From the NCBI RefSeq assembly GCF_900129855.1, contig NZ_LT670819.1, positions 682,001 through 746,000 on the forward strand: a DNA stretch of 64,000 nt, written 5' to 3'. This stretch comes from Streptomyces sp. 3214.6 (GTDB lineage Bacteria; Actinomycetota; Actinomycetes; Streptomycetales; Streptomycetaceae). The position numbers were made by a program, and so were the translations under genes. Positions within the stretch are counted from its first letter, which is position 1. Each line of letters begins with the position of its first letter. Positions 8,045 to 16,017 of this stretch are shown here, one piece after another. A model generated the notes under the pieces. That model was not told the DNA's origin and did no database searches. It was given only the letters and a program-made list of their open reading frames with translations.

Positions 8045-8983
8045 TCACCGCCCCGGCCTGCGGGCGCCCCGGACCCTGCCGAGGGCGTGCAGGTACTCCA
8101 GGGCGTCCAGGAGGACAGTGCGTTCGTGCCAGGCGAGCCAGCGGCCGGCCTCGGCGCCGAGGGCGTCCAGGGTCTGAAGCTGGGAAGGGCGCAGCTCGGG
8201 CAGGGGGTGGTCGACGTGGGCCGAGACAATGCCGGCGCACAGGCCGGGCGCCGAGGTCAGGGGCACGCTGTGGCAGGCCTCGCTGCCGGCGGCGAGGATG
8301 GCCGCCCGAGCCGGCTCGGTGAACACCGGGTCGCTCGCCACGTCCCGTACGGTGACCTGCGCGAGATCGCGGGCGGCCTTGGCACAGGCTGTGCCCGCCT
8401 CTCCGACGTGCTCGAAGAAGTCGACGAAGTCCTGCGTGAGACCGGTGTGCCGTTCGATGCGCAGGCCGCCCCGGACCCGGTCGACCGTCTGCACGTTGCC
8501 CATGCCGGTGCCGACCACGGCGAGCGTGCGGTCCAGCACGGCGCCGAGCACCGCGCCGCGACTGCGGCCGCCCGCCGGGTCGTCCGGCAGCAGGCCGAGG
8601 GCGGGCTCGGGTCTGCGAACGCGGCGGGGGAACCACAGCGCGGTCCGTCCGTCCGGACGAGGGGTCGTCACCAGGATCCCGGCCAGGGTGCGCATCTTGA
8701 CGTTGAACCGCTGCGAGGCCTGCCGCATGAGCGTGAACGCGCCCTCGGCGTCGGGCAGGGCGTAGCGCTCCTGGAGCATGCCCTGCGCCTGGGAGATCAG
8801 CGGGTGGGCGCGGGACCGGGCGCGCAGGTCGCGCACTTCGGCACGCAAGCGCTCCAGTTCGGCTCGCTCCAGTTCGGCTCGCTCCGGTTCGGCTTGCTCC
8901 AGTTCGGCTTGCTCCAGTTCGGCTTGCTCCAGTTCGATGCGCTCCGGGTCCTCGTCCGCTGTTCCGGATGCAGCCGCGGTCAT
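8045..8983 (-). CDS. ANTAR and GAF domain regulator with an N-terminal pentad-repeat helix
   Basis: 312-aa protein. Residues about 15-45 are a run of ELEQA/ELERA pentads, then an ANTAR-like RNA-binding domain (about 48-108: HPLISQAQGMLQERYALPDAEGAFTLMRQASQRFNVKMRTLAGILV) and a C-terminal GAF sensor (about 145-300). ANTAR proteins act as antiterminators on nascent RNA, usually with the sensor first; here the order is reversed. GGAG lies 6 nt before the ATG. It is directly downstream of a sigma-factor gene on the same strand (58-bp gap), so it probably belongs to the same stress unit. Confidence 0.85.
   Translation of the reverse strand: MTAAASGTADEDPERIELEQAELEQAELEQAEPERAELERAELERLRAEVRDLRARSRAHPLISQAQGMLQERYALPDAEGAFTLMRQASQRFNVKMRTLAGILVTTPRPDGRTALWFPRRVRRPEPALGLLPDDPAGGRSRGAVLGAVLDRTLAVVGTGMGNVQTVDRVRGGLRIERHTGLTQDFVDFFEHVGEAGTACAKAARDLAQVTVRDVASDPVFTEPARAAILAAGSEACHSVPLTSAPGLCAGIVSAHVDHPLPELRPSQLQTLDALGAEAGRWLAWHERTVLLDALEYLHALGRVRGARRPGR
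8851..8940. repeat. Six tandem 15-bp repeats inside the ANTAR/GAF gene
   Basis: Units of the form CTCCAGTTCGGCTTG or CTCCAGTTCGGCTCG run in direct register without gaps. On the minus strand each encodes one Glu-Leu-Glu-Gln/Arg-Ala pentad. Unit length is a multiple of three, so copy changes keep the frame. Confidence 0.9.
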
Positions 8984-9041
8984 GGGGTCTCCGTCGGGTC
9001 GCCAGGTGGGAATCGCAAGGTGGGAGGCGCGGCGCGAGGGG

Positions 9042-9902
9042 TCAGCGCAGAGCCTCCTGGCGCACCCGCTCGCAGCTGCGGCTGATGAGCCGGGAGACGT
9101 GCATCTGGGAGATGCCCAACCGGTCGGCGATCCTGCTCTGTGTCATGTCCTCGAAGAAGCGCATGTAGAGGATGGCGCGCTCGCGTTCCGGCAGTCGGCG
9201 CAGGCTTTCCTTCGCCGACTCGCGGTCGACCACGACGTCGAAGGAGGAGTCGGGGTCGCCGAGGGTGTCGGCGAGGCTGTAGCCGTCGTCGCCGGCCGGG
9301 AGTTCGGCGTCCAGCGACAGGGTGCTGAAGCTCTCCAGGGCCTCCAGGCCGGCGTTCACCTCGTCCTCGGTGAGCCCGGCGTGGGCGGCGATGTCGGCGA
9401 CCGAGGGCTCGGCCGCGCCCGGGTTCTGGGTCAGTTCCCGGCGGGCGAGACGCACCTTGTTGCGCAGTTCCTGCACCCGGCGCGGCACCCGCAGCGCCCA
9501 CATGCGGTCCCGGAAGTGCCGCTTGATCTCTCCGGTGATGGTGGGCACGGCGTAGCTCTCGAAGGCCCCGCGGTCGGGGTCGAAGCGGTCGACGGCCTTC
9601 ACCAGTCCGAGGGCAGCCACCTGCCGCAGGTCCTCGATCGCCTCGCCGCGGTCGCGAAAGCGGCCGGCGATCCGGTGCGCCATGGGCAGCCAGGCGGTGA
9701 CGATCTCGCCGCGCACGGCGTCCCGCTCCGGCCCCTCCTCCAGAGTGACGAGGCGCGCGAACCGGCTCGCGGTGTCGGGGGCGTCGTCGTGAGTGCGTCG
9801 TAGCTGGGTGGTGGCGGGAGCGGTCGCGGCGGCGGGCGTGGGGGTGGATGCGGCGGCGAGCGCGGACGCGGCGGGACGGTTTGTCGACATGTCGATGGGC
9901 AT
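9042..9902 (-). CDS. SigB/SigF-family RNA polymerase sigma factor
   Basis: 286-aa sigma factor with regions 2, 3 and 4: LPMAHRIAGRFRDRGEAIEDLRQVAALGLVKAVDRFD, then GEIKRHFRDRMWALRVPRRVQELR, then the region-4 helix-turn-helix TQSRIADRLGISQMHVSRLISR. An alanine/threonine-rich leader of about 40 residues precedes region 2. AGGAG lies 9 nt upstream of the ATG. It is more distant from the factors at 1160 and 50880 than those are from each other. A GAF/ANTAR protein follows and an RsbW-like ATPase gene precedes it on the same strand. Confidence 0.92.
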   Translation of the reverse strand: MPIDMSTNRPAASALAAASTPTPAAATAPATTQLRRTHDDAPDTASRFARLVTLEEGPERDAVRGEIVTAWLPMAHRIAGRFRDRGEAIEDLRQVAALGLVKAVDRFDPDRGAFESYAVPTITGEIKRHFRDRMWALRVPRRVQELRNKVRLARRELTQNPGAAEPSVADIAAHAGLTEDEVNAGLEALESFSTLSLDAELPAGDDGYSLADTLGDPDSSFDVVVDRESAKESLRRLPERERAILYMRFFEDMTQSRIADRLGISQMHVSRLISRSCERVRQEALR

Positions 9903-10130
9903 ACGGAATCGCTCCTGAACGGTGGTGTCAGGGATTGGCGACGGGCGGGCTTCTGCCGGCCGGGGCGCGTGCAGCGCCCCGGAGCGGACATACCACTCCC
10001 GTCGGCGCGCCTCCGGTCCGAAGCACGAACCTCCGTCTGCCCGGCCCCTGGAGGACCAAACTCCACCTGCGGGAAAGGCGTTTCACGGGGTCCCGGTCAC
10101 CGGCCCGGTCCGGTCACGGCGCGGCTGCGG

Positions 10131-10574
10131 TCAGAACACGGGGACGACGGCGGTGATGCGCTTGCCCCCGGAGGGCAGATCGGCCACCCGGACGTCGCGG
10201 GCCAGCCGGCAGACGATCGGCCAGCCGCGGCCACCGGTGCGCCATCGCCCGTCGCCGTCGAGCGGGTCGGCGCTGACCGGCAGCCGGTCGCTGCGGTCGC
10301 TGACGGAGACGCGTACGGCCCGCCCCTCCACGTCGACGTCGAAGCCGGTGACGCCGCCGCCGTGGAGGATGGCGTTGGTCGTGAGTTCCGAGGCGACGAG
10401 CAGCGCGTCCGCGAGAGCCTCCTCGTCGCACGAGCAGCCGGTGGCACCGCGCCACCCGCTCACCGCACGGCGCACGGCACTGCGGACATCTGCCGGTCGG
10501 CACTGCTCGGGTCCTTCGCACCGGAACGGGCCCTCCGCCACGTCCGTGCGGTCGGTCGAGTCGTTCGTACGCAT
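10131..10574 (-). CDS. RsbW-like ATP-binding protein (putative anti-sigma factor)
   Basis: 147-aa HATPase_c protein with N box LLVASELTTNAILHGGG, a G1 aspartate in VSDRSDRLPV, G2 GGRGWPIVCRLA and a final GGKRITAVVPVF. Two cysteines (CSC) lie before the N box. It is on the same strand as the sigma gene at 9042-9902, about 230 bp upstream of it, so it is the most natural anti-sigma candidate for that factor. The pairing is inferred from position only. Confidence 0.85.
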   Translation of the reverse strand: MRTNDSTDRTDVAEGPFRCEGPEQCRPADVRSAVRRAVSGWRGATGCSCDEEALADALLVASELTTNAILHGGGVTGFDVDVEGRAVRVSVSDRSDRLPVSADPLDGDGRWRTGGRGWPIVCRLARDVRVADLPSGGKRITAVVPVF

Positions 10575-10700
10575 CCCTTCGCTCCCCTGACAGTTGCCGA
10601 CTGGTCATTGGTCGTCTCCTTTTCGGCTGGCCGTCTCGGCGGCGGCCAAACCTCTCGGACAGGGAGCAATCGACCCGCCGGTGCGGGGTACGCGAAGTAC

Positions 10701-10910
10701 ATGACCGATGTCGTGGACTCGGATGAACTGTTGCGGCGCATCCAGCGGGCCAGGGCCTGCGCCCGGGAGGAACAGCTGGCCTGGCGGGCCCGGGGCGCCG
10801 ACCTCGCACAGGACGATGCGGAGGCGGCACGCGAGGCCCGGGTCCGGGCTCTCGCCTACGAGGCGGTGCTCAGGGTGCTGGACGAGATCGTGACGCCCGG
10901 CCGACAGTGA
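10701..10910 (+). CDS. Small hypothetical protein (69 aa)
   Basis: Short, highly charged, helical protein (MTDVVDSDELLRRIQRARACAREEQLAWRARG), alanine- and arginine-rich, with no recognised domain. No Shine-Dalgarno sequence precedes the ATG, but GGGTAC at 10686-10691 is 9 nt upstream, which would give a nearly leaderless transcript if it is a -10. It is divergent from the ATPase at 10131-10574. Moderate confidence because it is short and of simple composition. Confidence 0.55.
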   Translation: MTDVVDSDELLRRIQRARACAREEQLAWRARGADLAQDDAEAAREARVRALAYEAVLRVLDEIVTPGRQ

Positions 10911-11027
10911 AACCGGTCACCCGACCGGCTTTTCTGTACGCACAATCTCCCCGAATGGTTTACGGTTCATTCATACGTGGTGGGCGGGGTCGACGGCGCT
11001 CCTCCTCCGTGCACCACACCTGTGCTG

Positions 11028-11064
11028 CCCTGGCTGGCTTCCCCCGTCCAGCCAGGGCTTTTCC
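11028..11064 (+). terminator. Rho-independent terminator
   Basis: Perfect 10-bp arms CCCTGGCTGG and CCAGCCAGGG with a 10-nt loop, followed by CTTTTCC. This is one of the few hairpins in the window with a T run. It lies 118 bp past the small gene at 10701 and ends the stretch 10911-11030, which has no open frame and could be a 3' UTR or a small RNA. Confidence 0.75.
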
Positions 11065-11173
11065 ATGCCCTCCTGCGGAAAGTGCCGTCCGCCGAGGTGC
11101 CTGGGGCGTCCGCAGCGGCTCAAATGGGAAGGGGAAAGGACCCCCATCGATCGCCGGCGAGGAGCCCCGCGCC

Positions 11174-11629
11174 ATGACCAAAGCGACCAAACTGCTGACC
11201 GCCCTCCCCCTGCCCCAGCGTCGGCGCCTCATGGAGCTCGCTCGCGAGGTCTCCTTCCCCGAGGACGCCCGGATCTTCGAGGCGGACGGCACGGCCGACC
11301 GTTTCTGGGTCATCCGTTCCGGCGCGGTCTCGCTCGTCCAGCAGGTGACGTCGCTGCGCCGGGTCACCGTCGCGAGCCTCGGCGCCGGCGACATGCTGGG
11401 CTGGTCGTGGCTGTTCCCGCCGTACCGGTGGGACTTCGGCGCGGAGGCCTTCAGCCCCGTGCGCGCCTACGAGTTCGAGGCGCAGCCGGTGCTCAAGCTG
11501 TGCGAGGAGGATCCGGCGCTCGGGTTGTCGCTGGTGCGGATCGTGGCCGAGATCCTCGCGCACCGGCTGGAGATGACCCGCGGCAGGCTGATGGAGCAGT
11601 ACGGGACGAAACGGCGCGGGGGGCTGTAG
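11174..11629 (+). CDS. Cyclic nucleotide-binding domain protein (Crp-like sensor without DNA-binding domain)
   Basis: 151-aa protein made of one cNMP-binding beta roll: FPEDARIFEADGTADRFWVIRSGAVSLVQQ (about residues 27-57), then LGAGDMLGWSWLFPPYRW in the position of the phosphate-binding cassette. A C-terminal helix follows (LVRIVAEILAHRLEMTRGRLMEQY). No helix-turn-helix follows the roll, so it is not a classical Crp activator. The cassette lacks the usual GE...R pattern, so cyclic nucleotide binding is uncertain. GAGGAG lies 10 nt upstream of the ATG. Confidence 0.82.
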   Translation: MTKATKLLTALPLPQRRRLMELAREVSFPEDARIFEADGTADRFWVIRSGAVSLVQQVTSLRRVTVASLGAGDMLGWSWLFPPYRWDFGAEAFSPVRAYEFEAQPVLKLCEEDPALGLSLVRIVAEILAHRLEMTRGRLMEQYGTKRRGGL

Positions 11630-11644
11630 AGCCCGCCCGCGCCC

Positions 11645-11721
11645 GAGTGCTGTACACCGGGCCCGTGCCGGAGCGCGGTACACCGGGCCCGTGCCCGAGC
11701 GCGGTAGGCCGGCCCGTGCCG
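11645..11721. repeat. Three tandem copies of a 25-26 bp repeat
   Basis: Units start at 11645, 11671 and 11697 and share the pattern GAGYGCGGTACACCGGGCCC then GTGCCG, the last copy being one base shorter and more diverged. They lie between two convergent genes, so a bidirectional 3'-end role is possible. Confidence 0.7.
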
Positions 11722-11736
11722 GACGCGGCGGTGGAG

Positions 11737-13047
11737 TCAGATGCGGTACCGACGCAGCGCGGGCACTGCGGTCGCCAGGCCCAGCATCAACGCGACCACC
11801 AGCAGGCCACCGCCCGCGACGGCGGCACGGGGCCCGAAGGCGGCGCCCGCCGTGCCGTGCAGGACGTCGGCGAGGCGCGGGCCGCCCGCCACGACCACCG
11901 TGAAGACGCCCTGCATCCGGCCGCGCATCTCGTCGGTGGCGGCGGACAGGAGGATGGCTCCCCGGAAGACCATCGACACCATGTCGGCGATGCCGGCGAC
12001 GGCCAGGAACAGCACCGCGAGCCACAGACTGCCGCTCAGCCCGAACCCGGCGACGGCCGCCCCCCAGGCGACGACCGCGCCGATGACCATCCAGCCGTGC
12101 CGGCGCGCCCGCGAGAACGTCCCGGAGAACAGTCCGCCCAGCACCGCCCCGATGGGGATCGCCGCGAACAGCAGGCCGAGGGCCAGCCCTTCGCCGTAGG
12201 AGGCGTACGTCTCGGCGGCGAGCTGCGGGAACAGGGCACGGGGCATGCCGAACACCATGGCGATGACGTCGGCGAGGAAGGACAGCAGCAGGACCTTGTG
12301 CCGGGATATGTACCGGAACCCCTCCGCGATCTCGCGCACCCCGGCGCGCCGCGCGCTCGCGCCCGCCGGCGGAGGCAGCGCGGGCAGCCGGACCACGGCC
12401 CACAGCGTCACGCAGAGCGCGACGGCGTCGAGAAGGTAGAGCTCGGGCAGGCCGATGACCGGGATCAGTGCGCCGGCGAGCAGCGGGCCCGCGACCAGAC
12501 CGGTCTGCATGACCGTCGAGCCGAGGGCGTTGGCGGCGGCCAGTTCGTGCGCGGGGACCAGCCGGGCGATGGAGGCGTTGCGGGCGGGCGAGTTGAGGCC
12601 GAAGAACGCCTGCTGGGCGGCGAGCAGCACCATCAGCACGGCCACCGAGTCGAGTCCCGAGACGGCCTGGAGCCAGAACAGCACCGAGGTGACGGCGATG
12701 CCGCTGTTGGTGATCAGCAGGAGCTTGCGACGGTCGACGGTGTCGGCGACCGCCCCGCCCCACAGCGCGAACAGCACCATCGGCACGAGTCCGGCGAGGC
12801 TCGCGTAGCCGACCCAGGCGGAGGAGCCGGTGATGTCGTAGATCTGCTTGGGCACGGCGACGGCTGTGAGCTGACTGCCCACGGCCGTGACGACGGTCGA
12901 GGACCACAGCCGTCGATAGGTCGGCCGGCGCAGGGGCCGGGTGTCCATCGCCCAGCGGCGCCAGCCGCTCCGGGGCCCACCTCGCGGACTCGGGCCGTCG
13001 TCGTCGGCTTCGGTCTCGGGTGCGGTGCTGCCCTCGCTGGTGTCCAC
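11737..13047 (-). CDS. MFS transporter (EntS/macrolide-exporter type)
   Basis: 436-aa protein with 12 predicted membrane helices. The MFS loop-2 motif appears as GGAVADTVDRRKLLLITN (about residues 97-114), and NSPARNASIARLVPAHELAAANAL is typical of the MFS_3 exporters related to EntS. About 35 polar residues precede the first helix. Members export siderophores or hydrophobic drugs; the substrate here is unknown. It stands alone between the tandem repeat and the LysE-type gene. Confidence 0.88.
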   Translation of the reverse strand: MDTSEGSTAPETEADDDGPSPRGGPRSGWRRWAMDTRPLRRPTYRRLWSSTVVTAVGSQLTAVAVPKQIYDITGSSAWVGYASLAGLVPMVLFALWGGAVADTVDRRKLLLITNSGIAVTSVLFWLQAVSGLDSVAVLMVLLAAQQAFFGLNSPARNASIARLVPAHELAAANALGSTVMQTGLVAGPLLAGALIPVIGLPELYLLDAVALCVTLWAVVRLPALPPPAGASARRAGVREIAEGFRYISRHKVLLLSFLADVIAMVFGMPRALFPQLAAETYASYGEGLALGLLFAAIPIGAVLGGLFSGTFSRARRHGWMVIGAVVAWGAAVAGFGLSGSLWLAVLFLAVAGIADMVSMVFRGAILLSAATDEMRGRMQGVFTVVVAGGPRLADVLHGTAGAAFGPRAAVAGGGLLVVALMLGLATAVPALRRYRI

Positions 13048-13175
13048 ACGCTTCCTGGTTGCTCGTTACATCTTTCGGGTCCGGGGGTCACTATCCCAGC
13101 AACTCCTGTGGTTTCGCCGCCCCTATGGACAGGTGATCTCACATTCCGGACCCCGATCGGCGGGCTTCCCGTCGC

Positions 13176-13790
13176 TCAGGCTCCCGCCAGGAGCGTCAGG
13201 CCGAGGGCGATCATCGTGGCGGCGACGACGGCGTCCAGGACGCGCCAGGCGGCGGGGCGGACCAGGAAGCGGCTGAGCAGCCGGGCGCCGAAGCCCAGCG
13301 CGGCGAACCAGCACACGCTGGCGAACGCGGCGCCGAGACCGAAGGTCCAGCGCAGCGGGCCGCGGTCGGCGGCGATGGAGCCGAGCAGGAACACGGTGTC
13401 GAGGTAGACGTGGGGGTTGAGCCAGGTCATCGCCAGACAGGTGAGCACGGCCCGGCGTCGGGAGCCGGCGGGCTCCCCCTCCGCCGTCAGGGCTCCCCCG
13501 GGTCGCAGCACCCGCCGGGCCGCCAGGGCCCCGTAGCCGAGCAGGAACAGTCCGCCGATCCAGCCGACCGCGCTCAGCGCCCCGGGCCAGGCCACCACCA
13601 GCGCTCCCACTCCGCCGACGCCGAGGGCTATGAGCAGGGCGTCGGAGAGGGCGCAGATCCCCACGACGGCGAGGACGGCGTCACGGCGGATCCCCTGACG
13701 CAGGACGAAGGCGTTCTGGGCGCCGATGGCGACGATGAGCGACAGGCCGGTGCCGAAACCGGCGGCCGCGGCGGAGAGAGCGTGGGACAT
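13176..13790 (-). CDS. LysE/ArgO-family amino acid exporter
   Basis: 204-aa membrane protein with six predicted helices and the family signature IVAIGAQNAFVLRQG at about residues 18-32; TWLNPHVYLDTVFLLG is the second conserved block. Family members export lysine and arginine. I start at ATG 13790; a GTG three codons earlier is possible, with TAGCGT just upstream suggesting a nearly leaderless message. It is divergent from a LysR-type gene over a shared palindrome, the classic lysE-lysG / argO-argP layout. Confidence 0.9.
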   Translation of the reverse strand: MSHALSAAAAGFGTGLSLIVAIGAQNAFVLRQGIRRDAVLAVVGICALSDALLIALGVGGVGALVVAWPGALSAVGWIGGLFLLGYGALAARRVLRPGGALTAEGEPAGSRRRAVLTCLAMTWLNPHVYLDTVFLLGSIAADRGPLRWTFGLGAAFASVCWFAALGFGARLLSRFLVRPAAWRVLDAVVAATMIALGLTLLAGA

Positions 13791-13825
13791 GCCGTCCACG
13801 CTAGGGAAACGATCAGCGGACGTAC

Positions 13826-13853
13826 AGCTAAAGATTCTTACGTATCATTAGCT
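13826..13853. promoter_or_regulatory. Palindromic operator between exporter and LysG/ArgP-type regulator
   Basis: Arms AGCTAAAGAT (13826-13835) and ATCATTAGCT (13844-13853) are complementary with one mismatch and separated by 8 bp. The site is AT-rich in a GC-rich genome and lies midway between the two divergent starts, as expected for a LysR-type regulator site. Confidence 0.7.
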
Positions 13854-13867
13854 CTCGTGATGTGCGG

Positions 13868-14770
13868 ATGATGACGGACCTCCCCCTCGACCAGGTACGG
13901 ACGCTCCTCGCCGTGGTGGACGAGGGCACCTTCGACGCGGCCGCCGCGGCCCTGCATGTGACGCCGTCGGCGGTCAGCCAGCGCGTCAAGGCACTGGAGC
14001 AGCGCACGGGCCGGGTCCTGCTGCTGCGCACCAAGCCGGTACGCGCGACCGAATCCGGTGAGATCGTCGTGCGGTTCGCCCGCCAGCTGGCCCGGCTGGA
14101 GCGCGACACGCGGTCCGAGCTGGGCATGAGCGGCGAGGGCGAGTCGACACGCGTGACGGTCGCGGTGAACGCGGACTCCCTCGCCACCTGGTTCCTGACG
14201 GCCCTGACCCGGGTGGCGCAGGAGCCGCCGCTCTGTTTCGAACTGCACCGCGAGGACGAGACGCGCACGGCTGAACTCCTGCGGGAGGGGCGGGTGATGG
14301 CCGCGGTGACCTCGTCGCCCGAGGCCGTCACGGGCTGCTCGGTGCGGGCACTGGGCACGATGCGCTACCTGGCCGCCGCGAGCCCGGACTTCGCGGACCG
14401 CCACCTCGCCGACGGCCCGTTGCACGAGACGCTGACCCGGGCGCCCGTGATGAGCTTCGACCGCAGCGACGACCTCCAGGACACGTTCGTGCGCGGCCTC
14501 GGGCGCGGCTCCGGCAGTGCGAGCCCGGTACGGCACGCCGTGCCGACCTCGGAGGGTTTCGTGAACTCCGTCGCCGCGGGCTTCGGCTGGGGCATGGTGC
14601 CCGAGGCGCAGGCCGAGCCGTTCCTGCGCTCCGGCCGCCTGGTCCTGCTCGCCCCCGATCGCCCGCTCGACGTGCCCCTGTACTGGCAGCAGTGGAAGCT
14701 CGACTCGCCCGCGCTGGCGGCGGTCGCGGACGCGGTGGCGGCGACGGCGGCCCGAGCCCTCAGGAACTGA
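13868..14770 (+). CDS. LysR-family regulator of the ArgP/LysG type
   Basis: 300-aa LysR regulator. The N-terminal winged helix is clear (LDQVRTLLAVVDEGTFDAAAAALHVTPSAVSQRVKALEQRTGRVLLLRT), and the ArgP-specific stretch NADSLATWFLTAL marks the effector domain. It probably senses lysine or arginine and activates the divergent exporter. The start is one of ATG 13868 or 13871; no strong ribosome site helps to decide. It ends 160 bp before the WhiB-family gene. Confidence 0.9.
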   Translation: MMTDLPLDQVRTLLAVVDEGTFDAAAAALHVTPSAVSQRVKALEQRTGRVLLLRTKPVRATESGEIVVRFARQLARLERDTRSELGMSGEGESTRVTVAVNADSLATWFLTALTRVAQEPPLCFELHREDETRTAELLREGRVMAAVTSSPEAVTGCSVRALGTMRYLAAASPDFADRHLADGPLHETLTRAPVMSFDRSDDLQDTFVRGLGRGSGSASPVRHAVPTSEGFVNSVAAGFGWGMVPEAQAEPFLRSGRLVLLAPDRPLDVPLYWQQWKLDSPALAAVADAVAATAARALRN

Positions 14771-14932
14771 GCCGGCCCTTCGTTCCCCGACCTGCTGACG
14801 GCGTACGGGTCTTCGTGGGGCCTGCGGTGAACGTCGTTGCGGCCCGCGCTGTTTCACATCCGTCCCTCCGGTGACCCGACCGGGAGCAACTCATCCGGAA
14901 AAGCACATACGACGTGATCGCAGGTGACTTCG

Positions 14933-15184
14933 ATGGACGACTGGCGACAGCACGCCGCGTGCCGCCGCGAGGACCCCGACCTCTTCTTCCCGATCGGCAC
15001 CTCGGGGCCGGCACTGCTGCAGACGGAACAGGCGAAGGCGGTCTGCCGGCGCTGCCCGGTGCGGGAATCATGCCTGGAGTGGGCCATGGAGACCGATCAG
15101 ACCCTCGGGGTCTGGGGCGGCCTGAGCGAGACGGAACGACGCGCCCTCAAGCGCCGCATCAAGGCAGGCCGGCGCAGTTCGTGA
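14933..15184 (+). CDS. WhiB-family iron-sulfur protein (WblE-like)
   Basis: 83-aa WhiB-like transcription factor. Four cysteines are arranged as C...CxxC...C (CRREDP, CRRCPVRESC), enough to hold a [4Fe-4S] cluster, followed by the G(V/I)WGG turn (GVWGGLSETERR) and a basic tail RRALKRRIKAGRR. ATG 14933 is chosen for AGGTG 6-7 nt upstream; GTG 14924 is in frame but has no ribosome site. Best match by eye is the WblE subgroup, which lacks long extensions. Confidence 0.92.
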   Translation: MDDWRQHAACRREDPDLFFPIGTSGPALLQTEQAKAVCRRCPVRESCLEWAMETDQTLGVWGGLSETERRALKRRIKAGRRSS

Positions 15185-15223
15185 AACGGCGCCCCGCACA
15201 GCGCCCCGCTCCCTGACTCTTCC

Positions 15224-15958
15224 TCAGCGGGCCAGGGAGGCCTGGTCGCCCATGACGACCACGGGGTGCAGGGCAGGGTCGAGGGCGCGCAGCAGCTCCT
15301 TCATATGCTGTTCCGCGATGCTCACGCAGCCGTGGGTGGGGCCGCCGTGGTCGACGTGCAGCCAGATGCCGCCGCCGCGCCCGGCGCCGAGGGGGCGGGT
15401 CCAGTCCAGGGGTGACGTGCCGGGCTCGCGGTTGTAGTTGATCGCGATGACGTAGTCGAAGGAGCCCTCAAGCGACTCGCCCTCGAATCCCGTGCCGGGC
15501 GAGTGGAAGCCGCTGCCGTGGTAGTAGGGCAGCTTCGTGCCGGGGTCGCCCAGCAGTCCGCCGGCGTCGGTGAGTCCGTAGACGCCGATGGGTGAGCGCA
15601 GGTCGCCGCCCATGTGGTGGTCGCTCCAGCCGCGCAGCGCGTTGTGCGCGGGCCAGCTGTCCCCGGCCCGCCAGCCGGCCGCGGTGCGCCGGTACAGGAC
15701 GACCGTGGCGGCCGGGGAGTCGATGCCCCGGCCGGTCACCACGACCACCTGGTCCGCGTCGGCCGGCACGGCGGCCCATGTCCTGGTTCCGAGGCCGGGT
15801 ATCCGCTGCGGCGCCGTTTTGACGGAGTTCGCGGGCGGTCCCGGCGCCGCCGTGACAGTGGCGGTGCGCCCGTGCTTGGGTGCGGTCGCCGCGCCGCCGC
15901 ATCCGGTGAGCAGGAGGGACGCGGCGAGCAGTGCGGCACGGGATCGGTGCGTGAACAT
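15224..15958 (-). CDS. L,D-transpeptidase (YkuD) lipoprotein
   Basis: 244-aa secreted lipoprotein. The signal peptide ends in lipobox LLTGC at about residue 20. The C-terminal half carries the YkuD motif GPTHGCVSIAE with catalytic cysteine, preceded by the conserved histidine in LHVDHGG. Such enzymes form 3-3 cross-links in peptidoglycan or anchor proteins to it; SDHHMGGDLRSPIGVYGLTDAGG is typical of the actinobacterial secreted group. It lies downstream of the M1 peptidase gene's opposite end and is probably independent. Confidence 0.9.
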   Translation of the reverse strand: MFTHRSRAALLAASLLLTGCGGAATAPKHGRTATVTAAPGPPANSVKTAPQRIPGLGTRTWAAVPADADQVVVVTGRGIDSPAATVVLYRRTAAGWRAGDSWPAHNALRGWSDHHMGGDLRSPIGVYGLTDAGGLLGDPGTKLPYYHGSGFHSPGTGFEGESLEGSFDYVIAINYNREPGTSPLDWTRPLGAGRGGGIWLHVDHGGPTHGCVSIAEQHMKELLRALDPALHPVVVMGDQASLAR

Positions 15959-16017
15959 GGGTCGATCGTGGCCCACAGGTGTGTGGAACTTGTCAGGTTC
16001 GGGGCCCCGTTGGGGCG

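Noticed and set aside
8851..8940. CRISPR-like short repeats
   Set aside because: Units are contiguous without spacers and keep the reading frame; they encode a repeat helix.
10666..10691. GGGTAC before the 69-aa gene as a full SigB promoter
   Set aside because: At 15-bp spacing the -35 reads CAAT, without the required G. Kept only as a remark.
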